From a virus, in IMG/VR virus record IMGVR_UViG_3300028654_000074, positions 1 to 20,853 of that record: DNA of 20,853 bases, one strand, 5' to 3'. Positions 13,952 to 20,828 of this stretch are shown in pieces (the first letter of the stretch is position 1; every line of letters begins with the position of its first letter). Both the position numbers and the translations under genes were made by a program. Under the pieces are notes generated by a model. The model did not search any database. It had not been told where the DNA came from and saw nothing but the letters and a program-made list of their open reading frames with translations.

Positions 13952-14942
13952 GTTTATTCTTTTTTCTCAATACTTCTAATAACATTTCTATATTATCAAT
14001 ATCCCAACTTCTAGAGAATCTAACTTTTATTCCATTCTCCGTCTTCTTCAAAAATATTTTACCATAATCTCCATAACAAATACAAGGAGTTAGTGAGTTT
14101 CCATTAAAAATGTCCTTGCCACAATCTGGACAAGAAACCATCTCTCCCTTTGCCATCTGTACAGAGAATTCTTTAGGTTTCTTTCTCTTTTCCAAGAATT
14201 CTTGCAAAGGCCGACTTTTCTTCATAGGAGTGGGCGTTTCTTTTTCTTCCTCAATCTCAAATACAGCTGGATTTAGTTGTTTAGCCACTTCTGCCTCTTT
14301 TCTAGCCAATTCTGTTTTGGCAGACACAACTACCATCTTATTTTTTAAAGAACTGATTTCTTCTGTAAGCTTAGCCAACATCATCTGGTGAATAGCATCT
14401 TTGTGTGCTATCTTTTTTTCTACAACCTGTTCAACAAGACTGTGAAGGGCCAATCTTTCATCTATGAGCTTTTGTACTTTACTGTCGATATCTTCTGCGA
14501 AATTAGGCTGTGAAAGTGGGGCAGGTGCCATTGGCAAATCTGATGCACTTGGAGAGTTAATCAGATTCTCCATATCGTAAAGTTCAAAGGCGGACATGAT
14601 TATCAAGCCAACCCCAGGCAAGGATCTAAATTTGAATTCTGCTATTTTCTTGGAATCTTCTTCAACATCACCACTAAAACAATCTCTCTCATGTTTAGTA
14701 GCCCTAATCATAGCATTAACGCCCACAAGGAGAGGAATTTCTTTGGTATCACCCACATTCATGGGACTAAGCTCTCTGATAAGAAGGGCGATAATAGTGC
14801 GAGGAACTATCTGGAGTGCCGTTTTGATTTCTTCAATATCTAATACGCTTCTGGTGCCATATTTATACAGTTCGACCTTGGCTAAAGATTCAAAAAAATC
14901 TTCACCTAGAGCTTTCTTTAAAAATAGATCAGCATTAGACAT
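13944..14942 (-). CDS. Coiled-coil protein with a C-terminal Cys cluster, unknown function
   Basis: A 332-residue protein. Residues 1-150 are a mixed helical domain with 'SPMNVGDTKEIPLLVGVNAMI' in pieces and 'ATKHERDCFSGD'. Residues 155-230 are a long helix rich in Lys, Glu and Ala, probably a coiled coil. A Pro/Lys-rich linker precedes 'CPDCG' (C271, C274) and 'CICYGDYG' (C287, C289), four cysteines that could bind one zinc ion. The C-terminus is a short alpha/beta segment ending KKNKHV. AAGGA lies before the ATG at 14942. It precedes the gene with the CxxC array, separated only by the inserted endonuclease, so the two Cys-rich proteins were probably once adjacent. I do not recognise the family. 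Confidence 0.55.
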   Translation of the reverse strand: MSNADLFLKKALGEDFFESLAKVELYKYGTRSVLDIEEIKTALQIVPRTIIALLIRELSPMNVGDTKEIPLLVGVNAMIRATKHERDCFSGDVEEDSKKIAEFKFRSLPGVGLIIMSAFELYDMENLINSPSASDLPMAPAPLSQPNFAEDIDSKVQKLIDERLALHSLVEQVVEKKIAHKDAIHQMMLAKLTEEISSLKNKMVVVSAKTELARKEAEVAKQLNPAVFEIEEEKETPTPMKKSRPLQEFLEKRKKPKEFSVQMAKGEMVSCPDCGKDIFNGNSLTPCICYGDYGKIFLKKTENGIKVRFSRSWDIDNIEMLLEVLRKKNKHV

Positions 14943-14951
14943 TGGTAGTCC

Positions 14952-15398
14952 TTAGTAAGTTTGTTCGACGGTGATGTAGGTCTCATCGTTAATCAGGAAA
15001 ACCAACAAATTAGCGCTGCTGGTGATAACCCAATTAGAGTATCCGCAAGCTACATAAGTCCAAGAATTAGGCATACAAGGAATTCCAACATGTCCAGCAG
15101 AATCAGTGACGCCAGGAGCCAGAGAAGCAATCGTACTGGCTTCATTCAGGGTGAGTGACTGAACAGTACCGCTATTGTTATAAATAGCCAAACAAGCTCC
15201 AGCCCTATCTAATACTCGCGCTGTGCTTGCGTCTGTAGTATAGGCAACGGCACCACCACTAATGTGTTTTAGTGGCAACAAATGCTTTCCAACTTCGCTA
15301 ACTTTTTGAGAGCCAGCCGGGTTGTTGTATTTCAAATTATCTAATGTGGATGGATCTACAATCATTCCACTATTAATGCTTCTTACTTTTTTAGACAT
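14952..15398 (-). CDS. Small beta-rich virion protein, possibly head decoration
   Basis: A 148-residue protein, Ser/Thr/Ala/Val-rich with alternating patterns suggestive of a beta sandwich ('GACLAIYNNSGTVQSLTLN', 'WTYVACGYSNWVITSSANLL'). The N-terminal 25 residues are polar and look flexible. No membrane segment. Small beta-sandwich proteins in this position, just after large virion genes, are often head decoration or fibre-tip proteins, but I cannot recognise a specific one. The start is well supported by GAGGAAAG before the ATG at 15398. A 44-base gap upstream carries the AATCTT element, so this may begin a separate transcript. Confidence 0.55.
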   Translation of the reverse strand: MSKKVRSINSGMIVDPSTLDNLKYNNPAGSQKVSEVGKHLLPLKHISGGAVAYTTDASTARVLDRAGACLAIYNNSGTVQSLTLNEASTIASLAPGVTDSAGHVGIPCMPNSWTYVACGYSNWVITSSANLLVFLINDETYITVEQTY

Positions 15399-15417
15399 AT
15401 TCTTTCCTCATATGATA

Positions 15418-15423
15418 AAGATT
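15418..15423 (-). promoter_or_regulatory. AATCTT element before the 148-residue virion gene
   Basis: The minus strand reads AAGGTAATCTTTATCATATG, 19 bases before the ATG at 15398 and upstream of its ribosome binding site GAGGAAAG. It is the first gap of more than about 20 bases below the four overlapping genes between 15443 and 18645. Confidence 0.35.
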
Positions 15424-15442
15424 ACCTTGCAAAGACAATAGT

Positions 15443-16441
15443 TTATTCGTTTTCATCATCCCCATTTTCTATATTGCTCATGTCAATTTTTTGTACATTA
15501 CTAATGTCAACATTAACTGGCTGATTAGGATAAAGAATATTTTCCACCGGAGACTTAATGGTTCTAGCTTGGGTCTTTGGCTTAAGTTGATTCATCTTAT
15601 CTCCGCGATTTTGTTGATGGAATACGTATTCTCTCACTATTATCGCATGCATCGCCGCCCTTTGTGGCGCCCTAACCCCATTTGCTCCGGTTACGTTAGT
15701 AACCCTAACTTCTTTTGGTAGTGCCATAACATAATAAAAAGCTTTGTATAGATATCTAATTGAAAACACACGCCCTTTTCCAGTTAATGGGTCGATTCCA
15801 GGATTTTTCCCACCGGAAAGCCATCTGATGTTGCCACCCAAAGACTGTCCTCCAACTACGCAAGAACCTTGAGTTATTTCAAAATCAATACCGCAAGTAT
15901 ACTCTATGTTACGGCTATAGATAATTTTCTCTTGTAAACGCACAATAGGAAACATCGCCTCATTATCTATATCAGGTTGATAGGCTATTTCTTCTACATT
16001 AGCTACCAAAACATCTGCATTAGGATCAGACAGGTATAGTCTATCTCCAGGCATTAGATATATACGCTCTCCTTGAGCTACCCCCGTAGGCGTTGGAACA
16101 TTGTAAAAACGCGGCATCACGAGTCTAGATTCTGATGGATCAGTGACTCCACTTTGGGTACGTTTCTGTTCCCTGGTGTTGTCGGTCATGGTAGCGGTAA
16201 AAATACCGGCACAACGGTAAAGCATACCATTAGAGGTGATTTGGTCTACCCCATCATTTTTACGAATTTCACCAATATCATTCTTTCCTAAAGGACTAAT
16301 CATAGCCCTAAAATGAGAAAAATCTACGCCAAGACTAGTAACAAAAACATCTAATCTATTCAGATCAAATGATTCTTGCACTTGTGGTGCAAATGGCGTT
16401 ATCACCGGTATTTGAATACCTATTGGAGGCCTATTACTCAT
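15443..16441 (-). CDS. Virion structural protein, unknown role
   Basis: A 332-residue protein with a long N-terminal part containing 'DVFVTSLGVDFSHFRAMISP' and 'NGMLYRCAGIFTATMTDNTR', a centre with 'GERIYLMPGDRLYLSDPNAD', and 'YTCGIDFEITQGSCVVGG' and 'GGNIRWLSGGKNPGIDP'. The 'RVFSIRYLYKAFYYVMALPK' stretch followed by a basic C-terminus that ends acidic (ENGDDENE) fits a head or head-tail structural protein. The mixture of beta strands and loops, with no signal peptide or membrane segment, also fits. I cannot match it to a named family. Its ATG at 16441 overlaps the end of the previous gene by eight bases, with GGAAAG as ribosome binding site. Confidence 0.55.
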   Translation of the reverse strand: MSNRPPIGIQIPVITPFAPQVQESFDLNRLDVFVTSLGVDFSHFRAMISPLGKNDIGEIRKNDGVDQITSNGMLYRCAGIFTATMTDNTREQKRTQSGVTDPSESRLVMPRFYNVPTPTGVAQGERIYLMPGDRLYLSDPNADVLVANVEEIAYQPDIDNEAMFPIVRLQEKIIYSRNIEYTCGIDFEITQGSCVVGGQSLGGNIRWLSGGKNPGIDPLTGKGRVFSIRYLYKAFYYVMALPKEVRVTNVTGANGVRAPQRAAMHAIIVREYVFHQQNRGDKMNQLKPKTQARTIKSPVENILYPNQPVNVDISNVQKIDMSNIENGDDENE

Positions 16442-16796
16442 TATTCTTTCCGTTTAAGCAAAAATCAGACATTTCTTTCAAAGTTCTATCTGCTTGTGAA
16501 TGCATATTTACCAATAACTTAATTGCTTCATTTAGATTCAAATCTTTTACCAATCTTTTGGCCTGTCTTTTTGCTCTCATTCCTTTGAGGTTATTCCCAT
16601 GCGACATATCGACATCTATGTTTAAGCATACTCCGGTCTTACAACATCTTTCCATTTCTTCTAAAAATTTATCAATATCAGGGTCTTTTGATTCATATTT
16701 TATGATAACCTTATTATAACCATTAAGCTGTTCTTCTAAAGGTTTTTTTGAATCGTATTTGACTTCAGAAATTGAATTTGCTATTTTTACACACAT
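16434..16796 (-). CDS. Small Cys-containing protein, unknown
   Basis: A 120-residue protein with a beta-type start ('KVIIKYESKD'), two adjacent cysteines and a third (ERCCKTGVCLNIDVDMS), then a basic helical C-terminal half 'KGMRAKRQAKRLVKDLNLNEAIKLL'. The basic helix could contact nucleic acid, but that is only suggested by charge. It is tightly packed: one base after the stop of the previous gene and overlapping the next gene by eight bases, so it is translated from the same late message. No family recognised. Confidence 0.45.
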   Translation of the reverse strand: MCVKIANSISEVKYDSKKPLEEQLNGYNKVIIKYESKDPDIDKFLEEMERCCKTGVCLNIDVDMSHGNNLKGMRAKRQAKRLVKDLNLNEAIKLLVNMHSQADRTLKEMSDFCLNGKNNE

Positions 16797-16797
16797 G

Positions 16798-17298
16798 TTA
16801 TTTCTTCAGTTTTAATCCTGCCTCACAAGAAACAGATTTTTCAACTGTAGCTCCCGCCATAGCTTTAGCAAATTCTTTGGGGATATTTAGATTTTCAATA
16901 ATCAGGTGATCTTTAGAGAATTCGCTATTCACGGTAGCAATTTGACTGTTATGTTTTGTGATAAGGAATTCTACGCTTGGCCCTGTCTGAACAGAGAAGA
17001 TGTCATAGCCATTTTTTCTCAAATCATCTGATAGAAAATGCGAATGACTCATAACAAGGGGTTCTACAAATCCTTCGGACTTCATCATGGCTGGATGGTA
17101 ATCTGGGAATTGCTTTTCTAATTGATATTTTACGATAGCAGGATGAGACCCAGCCGCCAAAACATCCTCAGATGACTTGTATTTTCGTCTTCCCAACGCT
17201 AGCCAAAACCCCCCTTTGGTTCTAACCAGTTTTACTGGATTTCCATCAATGGTTCCAGAATCTTCGATTCTATCTACATCATTAGCTGTTATTTGCAT
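16798..17298 (-). CDS. Unknown protein of the head-gene block
   Basis: A 166-residue protein. The N-terminal half has a 'GNPVKLVRTKGGFWLALGRR' strand-turn pattern, followed by 'SHPAIVKYQLEKQFPDYHPA'. A short linker carries MMKSEGF, then a second part 'LSDDLRKNGYDIFSVQTG' and 'VEFLITKHNSQIATVNSEF'. AAAGGAGA lies at good spacing before the ATG at 17298; this site is inside the end of the GIY-YIG gene. Its first 17 bases overlap that gene, so the endonuclease has inserted exactly at the junction between this gene and the 2H phosphoesterase gene. Function unknown. Confidence 0.5.
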   Translation of the reverse strand: MQITANDVDRIEDSGTIDGNPVKLVRTKGGFWLALGRRKYKSSEDVLAAGSHPAIVKYQLEKQFPDYHPAMMKSEGFVEPLVMSHSHFLSDDLRKNGYDIFSVQTGPSVEFLITKHNSQIATVNSEFSKDHLIIENLNIPKEFAKAMAGATVEKSVSCEAGLKLKK

Positions 17299-17899
17299 GA
17301 AACTCTCCTTTATCTAGGAAAATAAATTTTTTACCAAAATAATGAACAGATTGGTTGTGAAGATTTTTGCTTATACCCCTAGAACTTATATTAAAATATT
17401 TCGCTGATTCTTTAATAGAATTAAATGTTAAACCAGTTGTTAATTCCATAATAGGTTTACATATAGATTTAGCTCTTTTATTTACAAAAACCCTTTTTTG
17501 AGGTTTGCCCTTTAGAGAGTCAGATCTCTTTTTTCTTGTTTTTTTAGATTGCTTTTTACCTAATTGTGCCTTTCTCATTCTGTTTTTTGTAATTTCTGAT
17601 ACTATACGAACGCCGCCACCAACTATCAAATTATAACCATTAGGATACAAAGTGTCATATTTTTGTATAAAATAATTCTCTTTATCATTTAATTCATTTA
17701 ATGAATTGCTTTCAAAAATTGCCTCTATAACAAAATTTTTCTTACCATATTTTCTTAAAGCATAGTGAATAGCATTTTTTCTTCGTGCATCAAAAGCGTC
17801 AAAAAGATGTTTTCTAAATCTTTCCTCTAGGCTTCTTGTGGTAAGACCAATATATTTTTTATCAGTCAATATATTGGTTATTTTATATACAAAACCCAT
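17282..17899 (-). CDS. GIY-YIG homing endonuclease, nested between two overlapping genes
   Basis: A 205-residue protein. Residues 1-95 are a GIY-YIG nuclease: 'FVYKITN' and 'KYIGLTT' hold the two Tyr motifs, an Arg in 'RSLEERFRKH' and Glu in 'LNDKENYFIQKY' are the expected catalytic and metal residues, and 'GYNLIVGGG' ends the domain. A NUMOD3-like basic segment (ITKNRMRKAQLGKKQSK) and a C-terminal helix-turn-helix-like module (TFNSIKESAKYFNIS) probably bind DNA. The ATG at 17899 shares bases with the stop of the upstream gene (TAATGG), and the end of the gene overlaps the next gene by 17 bases. GAGG lies nine bases before the start. Strongly A+T-rich. Confidence 0.85.
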   Translation of the reverse strand: MGFVYKITNILTDKKYIGLTTRSLEERFRKHLFDAFDARRKNAIHYALRKYGKKNFVIEAIFESNSLNELNDKENYFIQKYDTLYPNGYNLIVGGGVRIVSEITKNRMRKAQLGKKQSKKTRKKRSDSLKGKPQKRVFVNKRAKSICKPIMELTTGLTFNSIKESAKYFNISSRGISKNLHNQSVHYFGKKFIFLDKGEFHANNS

Positions 17900-18645
17900 T
17901 ACTTCTTATTCCTCGATGCGTAAGCAGCATCTATTCCATTTTTCCAAGCGAAATCTTTTAATTTTTCATCATTACCAAAATGATGCTCTATTCTATCTTT
18001 GTGCTTTTGTTCAATTTGCTGTTCTAATCCCGGATGATCTTCTAAATAATTGCAAAAAACTTCTGATTTCAACATAGATGCGCTAAAATGCTTTATAGAC
18101 AAATCTAAGTTTAAACAGATGGTTTCTTTCATTATCTCTACATCTAAACTTTTCTTGAACTCATGGACTGTATTTCCAGCCCCAAATTCGATAGAAAGAA
18201 CGCTAAACTCCACTTCGTCTGGTTTTAATCCTTCTTCATTTATCTTATCGTACAATCCCTTATCTATAGTAATATGAGTCATGAATTTATCGTAAACAGT
18301 TCCACAATGCTTTAGGCTGTTGTAAAAATCTTCATAAGTCTTATCTGCGCCTTCCACCAGAAGCATAAAATACTTTTTTCCATCTCTTTCAGATGTAAAA
18401 ATCGTAGTCTTAAATCTCAATTTCTCTGGGTTTGGCGTTTTTATATCAAACTTTTTAACCTTTTCTTTTATTTCATCAAGATTCATCTCTTTTTTGTCAT
18501 TAAAAACTTTTAAGGACATGTGAAGAGGAACCCCTTCCATCAATTCTGTTTGGCCCTTTATCTTAACATGCCACAGAACATCTCCACCCTGCTGGGCTCG
18601 TTCTTTGTAGATGTCATGTACGCCTTCTCCGACTTTATTAGCCAT
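17899..18645 (-). CDS. Predicted 2H phosphoesterase
   Basis: A 248-residue protein. 'PLHMSLKVF' (H42-M-S44) and 'FMTHITIDKGLY' (H124-I-T126) are the two Hx(S/T) motifs of 2H phosphoesterases, 82 residues apart and each on a beta strand. The segment between has the expected strand-helix plan ('KKYFMLLVEG', 'YEDFYNSLKHCG'). The family cleaves 2',3'- or 3',5'-linked phosphodiesters and includes LigT-like cyclic phosphodiesterases and the phage anti-CBASS enzyme Acb1. Residues after about 165 are an added helical domain with MLKSEVF. Substrate cannot be told from the sequence. It shares its stop with the GIY-YIG start. No Shine-Dalgarno is visible before the ATG at 18645. Confidence 0.6.
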   Translation of the reverse strand: MANKVGEGVHDIYKERAQQGGDVLWHVKIKGQTELMEGVPLHMSLKVFNDKKEMNLDEIKEKVKKFDIKTPNPEKLRFKTTIFTSERDGKKYFMLLVEGADKTYEDFYNSLKHCGTVYDKFMTHITIDKGLYDKINEEGLKPDEVEFSVLSIEFGAGNTVHEFKKSLDVEIMKETICLNLDLSIKHFSASMLKSEVFCNYLEDHPGLEQQIEQKHKDRIEHHFGNDEKLKDFAWKNGIDAAYASRNKK

Positions 18646-18666
18646 ATAAGTACTATTTTACCATAA

Positions 18667-19515
18667 TTAAAAGTTGCCGACGAAAAATCTAGACGAAAAA
18701 ATATTTCTAATCTGCCTTTCTAGCTTTGCTCTTTTTTGCATTAATTCTTCTATGCGCAACTGATATATGCGTGGGCCAGGCATAGAGCTGCTTTGCGAAA
18801 TTCCATCTTGACTTTGTGATTGACTTGTAAAGATGAATGTGGCCGCAATCTCGCTCAAGATATCTATGGCAGCAATACAGCCGATCAATTCATTGACGAC
18901 CGTAGGTATCTTGCCTTCTTGATTAGACATTCCAGCCGTATATTTTATTTGCCAATAAGCCGGGACCCAGTTCAATCCGTCCATGACACTTAAGAATGCA
19001 ATACCTGCATTTCCAACTGCACCCTGCACTGAATTCACGCCGTAAGCAGCTAAGAGCGGAATCACATTGATTAACCTCTTAGAAAAGTTTGCAGTTTCGA
19101 TCCATTCGGCAGGTATTTCAAAGATGGTATTTTTATCAGCACTCACGATGGCCAACTGTTCAATACTGATAATCGGACCCTGTTCGGCTACCAAATTGAT
19201 GTAAGCCTTATAGTCCTCTTGTTTGAAAGGCAATTTGTTTTGGAATTGTTCTGGAGTAATAGTAACTTTTAAATCTACTTCGGCTACGTTGGAGGCGAGA
19301 TAAATGCGATCCTTGAGGTCATCGTCAGAGAATGTATCGCCATTGAAAAAGAATAGAGGGATGCCCTTTAGGAATCTCGATTTTAATTGCTGCGGAGTAA
19401 GCATCGGTTCGACACGCTGCATCAAACCAGACACAACAGAAGCGTGAACCGGATAGATAGCCGTTCCGTAACCTTTTCCTATAATCGTAGAAACATTATT
19501 TGGTGTATTAGCCAT
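18667..19515 (-). CDS. Structural protein, possibly head-tail connector or neck
   Basis: A protein of about 282 residues (MANTPNNVSTIIGKGYGTAIYP...), starting at the ATG at 19515, which overlaps the upstream stop as TAATG with GGA eight bases upstream; a second ATG at 19524 would add three residues. It has 'AYINLVAEQGPIISIEQLAI', then 'ADKNTIFEIPAEWIETANFSKR' in pieces, a hydrophobic patch 'LINVIPLLAAYGVN' and a C-terminal basic helix 'IEELMQKRAKLERQIRNIF'. The C-terminal helix and two hydrophobic patches suggest a particle protein that packs against others. I do not recognise the family; the head-tail connector idea comes from position upstream of the decoration-like and neck-like genes. Confidence 0.5.
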   Translation of the reverse strand: MANTPNNVSTIIGKGYGTAIYPVHASVVSGLMQRVEPMLTPQQLKSRFLKGIPLFFFNGDTFSDDDLKDRIYLASNVAEVDLKVTITPEQFQNKLPFKQEDYKAYINLVAEQGPIISIEQLAIVSADKNTIFEIPAEWIETANFSKRLINVIPLLAAYGVNSVQGAVGNAGIAFLSVMDGLNWVPAYWQIKYTAGMSNQEGKIPTVVNELIGCIAAIDILSEIAATFIFTSQSQSQDGISQSSSMPGPRIYQLRIEELMQKRAKLERQIRNIFSSRFFVGNF

Positions 19516-19991
19516 TAGCAACATCCATTGTTTACTGGGAAGATAACGTCCAGCATATTAAGAACACTAAATCTATTGATTGTATTTCCCTGATAAATTG
19601 CAAATTGAATGTTTCCACCGCAAATCGCTTGGCTTGCGGGAACTGAAACAGACCAAATAGAGCTATCGGCGGGGCTGACCTGGGTTGCGATTAGCGTGAT
19701 GGCAGTGTTAAGATCAACTGACGGGAAAGTAACGGTGACTTGATATGGATTATTGTTAGAGCCAATTCCAACCAAATATCTTAGACCAGCAGTAGGTCCT
19801 ACTGGCGTTATCCCACTGAAAATACTGCCAAAATATCCACTACTATTTGAGGCTTGAGTAGCCTGATTAGCATCGTAAAGTTGAAAATACAGCGTTATGG
19901 GGTCGCCATTGTTGACGATCCACTGATTACCGTAGGTAAACGCGTTTATATTAAAAAAAGAGGTTATTACTTTTGCGGCGAACAACGGCAT
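19515..19991 (-). CDS. Beta-rich virion protein
   Basis: A 158-residue protein with many short beta strands, Asn, Ser and Thr rich, ending with NNGCC. Typical segments are 'GDPITLYFQLYDANQ', 'GLRYLVGIGSNNNPYQVTVTF' broken by turns, and 'GGNIQFAIYQGNT'. No membrane segment or signal peptide. It starts at the ATG at 19991 with GGAG nine bases upstream. It lies between an inserted endonuclease and a structural gene it overlaps (TAATG), so they are translationally coupled. It may be a minor capsid, decoration or adaptor protein; I cannot distinguish these. Confidence 0.55.
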   Translation of the reverse strand: MPLFAAKVITSFFNINAFTYGNQWIVNNGDPITLYFQLYDANQATQASNSSGYFGSIFSGITPVGPTAGLRYLVGIGSNNNPYQVTVTFPSVDLNTAITLIATQVSPADSSIWSVSVPASQAICGGNIQFAIYQGNTINRFSVLNMLDVIFPVNNGCC

Positions 19992-20023
19992 TGTATTTAC
20001 TCCAAAAAGGGTATATTCTATAG

Positions 20024-20779
20024 TTAAGATTGCTTGAGATTTCCAATAGTTGAGTTAACATATTGAAATGTTAGCCCTTTGTGGCTAATTCTTGATTTTT
20101 TCAAAATTTCAGATATATATTTTCTTCCTATATGTAATTCTTTCGCAGCTTGAGATAAAGAAGCATAAACAATACCATTAGAACATTGAATTTTTATGCC
20201 CCTATTTTCTCTTAAGGAAATGCTTATTTTAAGCTTAGATTCTTCTTTGTGTTTTTTGCCATACATAGGGTGCAATTCACCATTTCTACCAAAACAAGGT
20301 GCATTTTCGCCAGATTTTCCATACATTGGATTATTTTCACCAATGGTGGCTTCTGATAGAGTCTTTTTTATTTCTATGGCCCGTTGTTCTCCATAAATTT
20401 CTGTTAATGTTTTGCCTTTATTTGCCTGATTTCTTTTTATTAAATCAAATCTTTTTCTACCGTAAGCTCCATTTTTTTGTCCAGTTAAGCCTGAACCAGG
20501 CGAACCACCTTCGGAAATGTTTAATAATTGAACTCCTAAATGTTTGTAATATTTAATTAATTCTATTTCTTTGTTTAAAGCATCCTTTTCATTATCAAAA
20601 TATTCTATAATATCAATTATAGGTTTCAATGTTTTTTTAGATAACAGGCCTATCCATTCCAAATGTGCGGCACTACGTTTTGTTAGTGAATAGGCTCTTC
20701 TTCCCTGTCCTTTCCCAATATATTGGACTTGATTATTTTCCGGATTTCTGTGACAATATACATAGAATTTCTTGTTCAT
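20024..20779 (-). CDS. GIY-YIG homing endonuclease with a variant first motif
   Basis: A 251-residue protein. 'KFYVYCHRNPENN' and 'VQYIGKGQGRRAYS' supply the YVY and YIG motifs and a nearby Arg. A Glu in 'NKEIELIKYYK' and 'LLNISEGGSPGSG' complete a GIY-YIG fold in residues 4-95. Residues 95-190 hold several NUMOD3-like repeats (NPMYGKSG, APCFGRNG and HPMYGKKH, each with a G-K/R turn), which bind the DNA backbone in such enzymes. The C-terminus has an IENR1-like helix-turn-helix (YASLSQAAKELHIGRKYISE). No Shine-Dalgarno lies before the ATG at 20779; the AATCTT element ends six bases upstream. It is A+T-rich and separates the virion block from a plus-strand gene. Confidence 0.85.
   Translation of the reverse strand: MNKKFYVYCHRNPENNQVQYIGKGQGRRAYSLTKRSAAHLEWIGLLSKKTLKPIIDIIEYFDNEKDALNKEIELIKYYKHLGVQLLNISEGGSPGSGLTGQKNGAYGRKRFDLIKRNQANKGKTLTEIYGEQRAIEIKKTLSEATIGENNPMYGKSGENAPCFGRNGELHPMYGKKHKEESKLKISISLRENRGIKIQCSNGIVYASLSQAAKELHIGRKYISEILKKSRISHKGLTFQYVNSTIGNLKQS
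20026..20031 (-). promoter_or_regulatory. AATCTT element before the 158-residue virion gene
   Basis: The minus strand reads AAGCAATCTTAACTATAG, 34 bases before the ATG at 19991. The element overlaps the last codons of the GIY-YIG gene, exactly as at 1356-1361. In both places the upstream endonuclease ends TCAAGCAATCTT. Confidence 0.4.
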
Positions 20780-20785
20780 ATTAAT

Positions 20786-20791
20786 AAGATT
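20786..20791 (-). promoter_or_regulatory. AATCTT element before the GIY-YIG gene at the right end
   Basis: The minus strand reads CATAATCTTATTAATATG; the element ends six bases before the ATG at 20779, the same spacing as before the plus-strand GIY-YIG gene at 9552. It lies in the 49-base divergent gap between this gene and the plus-strand gene at 20829, which otherwise shows only the ribosome binding site of the latter. Confidence 0.35.
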
Positions 20792-20828
20792 ATGACACAG
20801 GTAAAACTACGGTGTCAAGGAGATATTT

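Noticed and set aside
15179-15186. Exact TATAAATA on the plus strand
   Set aside because: It lies inside a minus-strand gene and no plus-strand gene follows, so it is probably a chance match in A+T-rich DNA.
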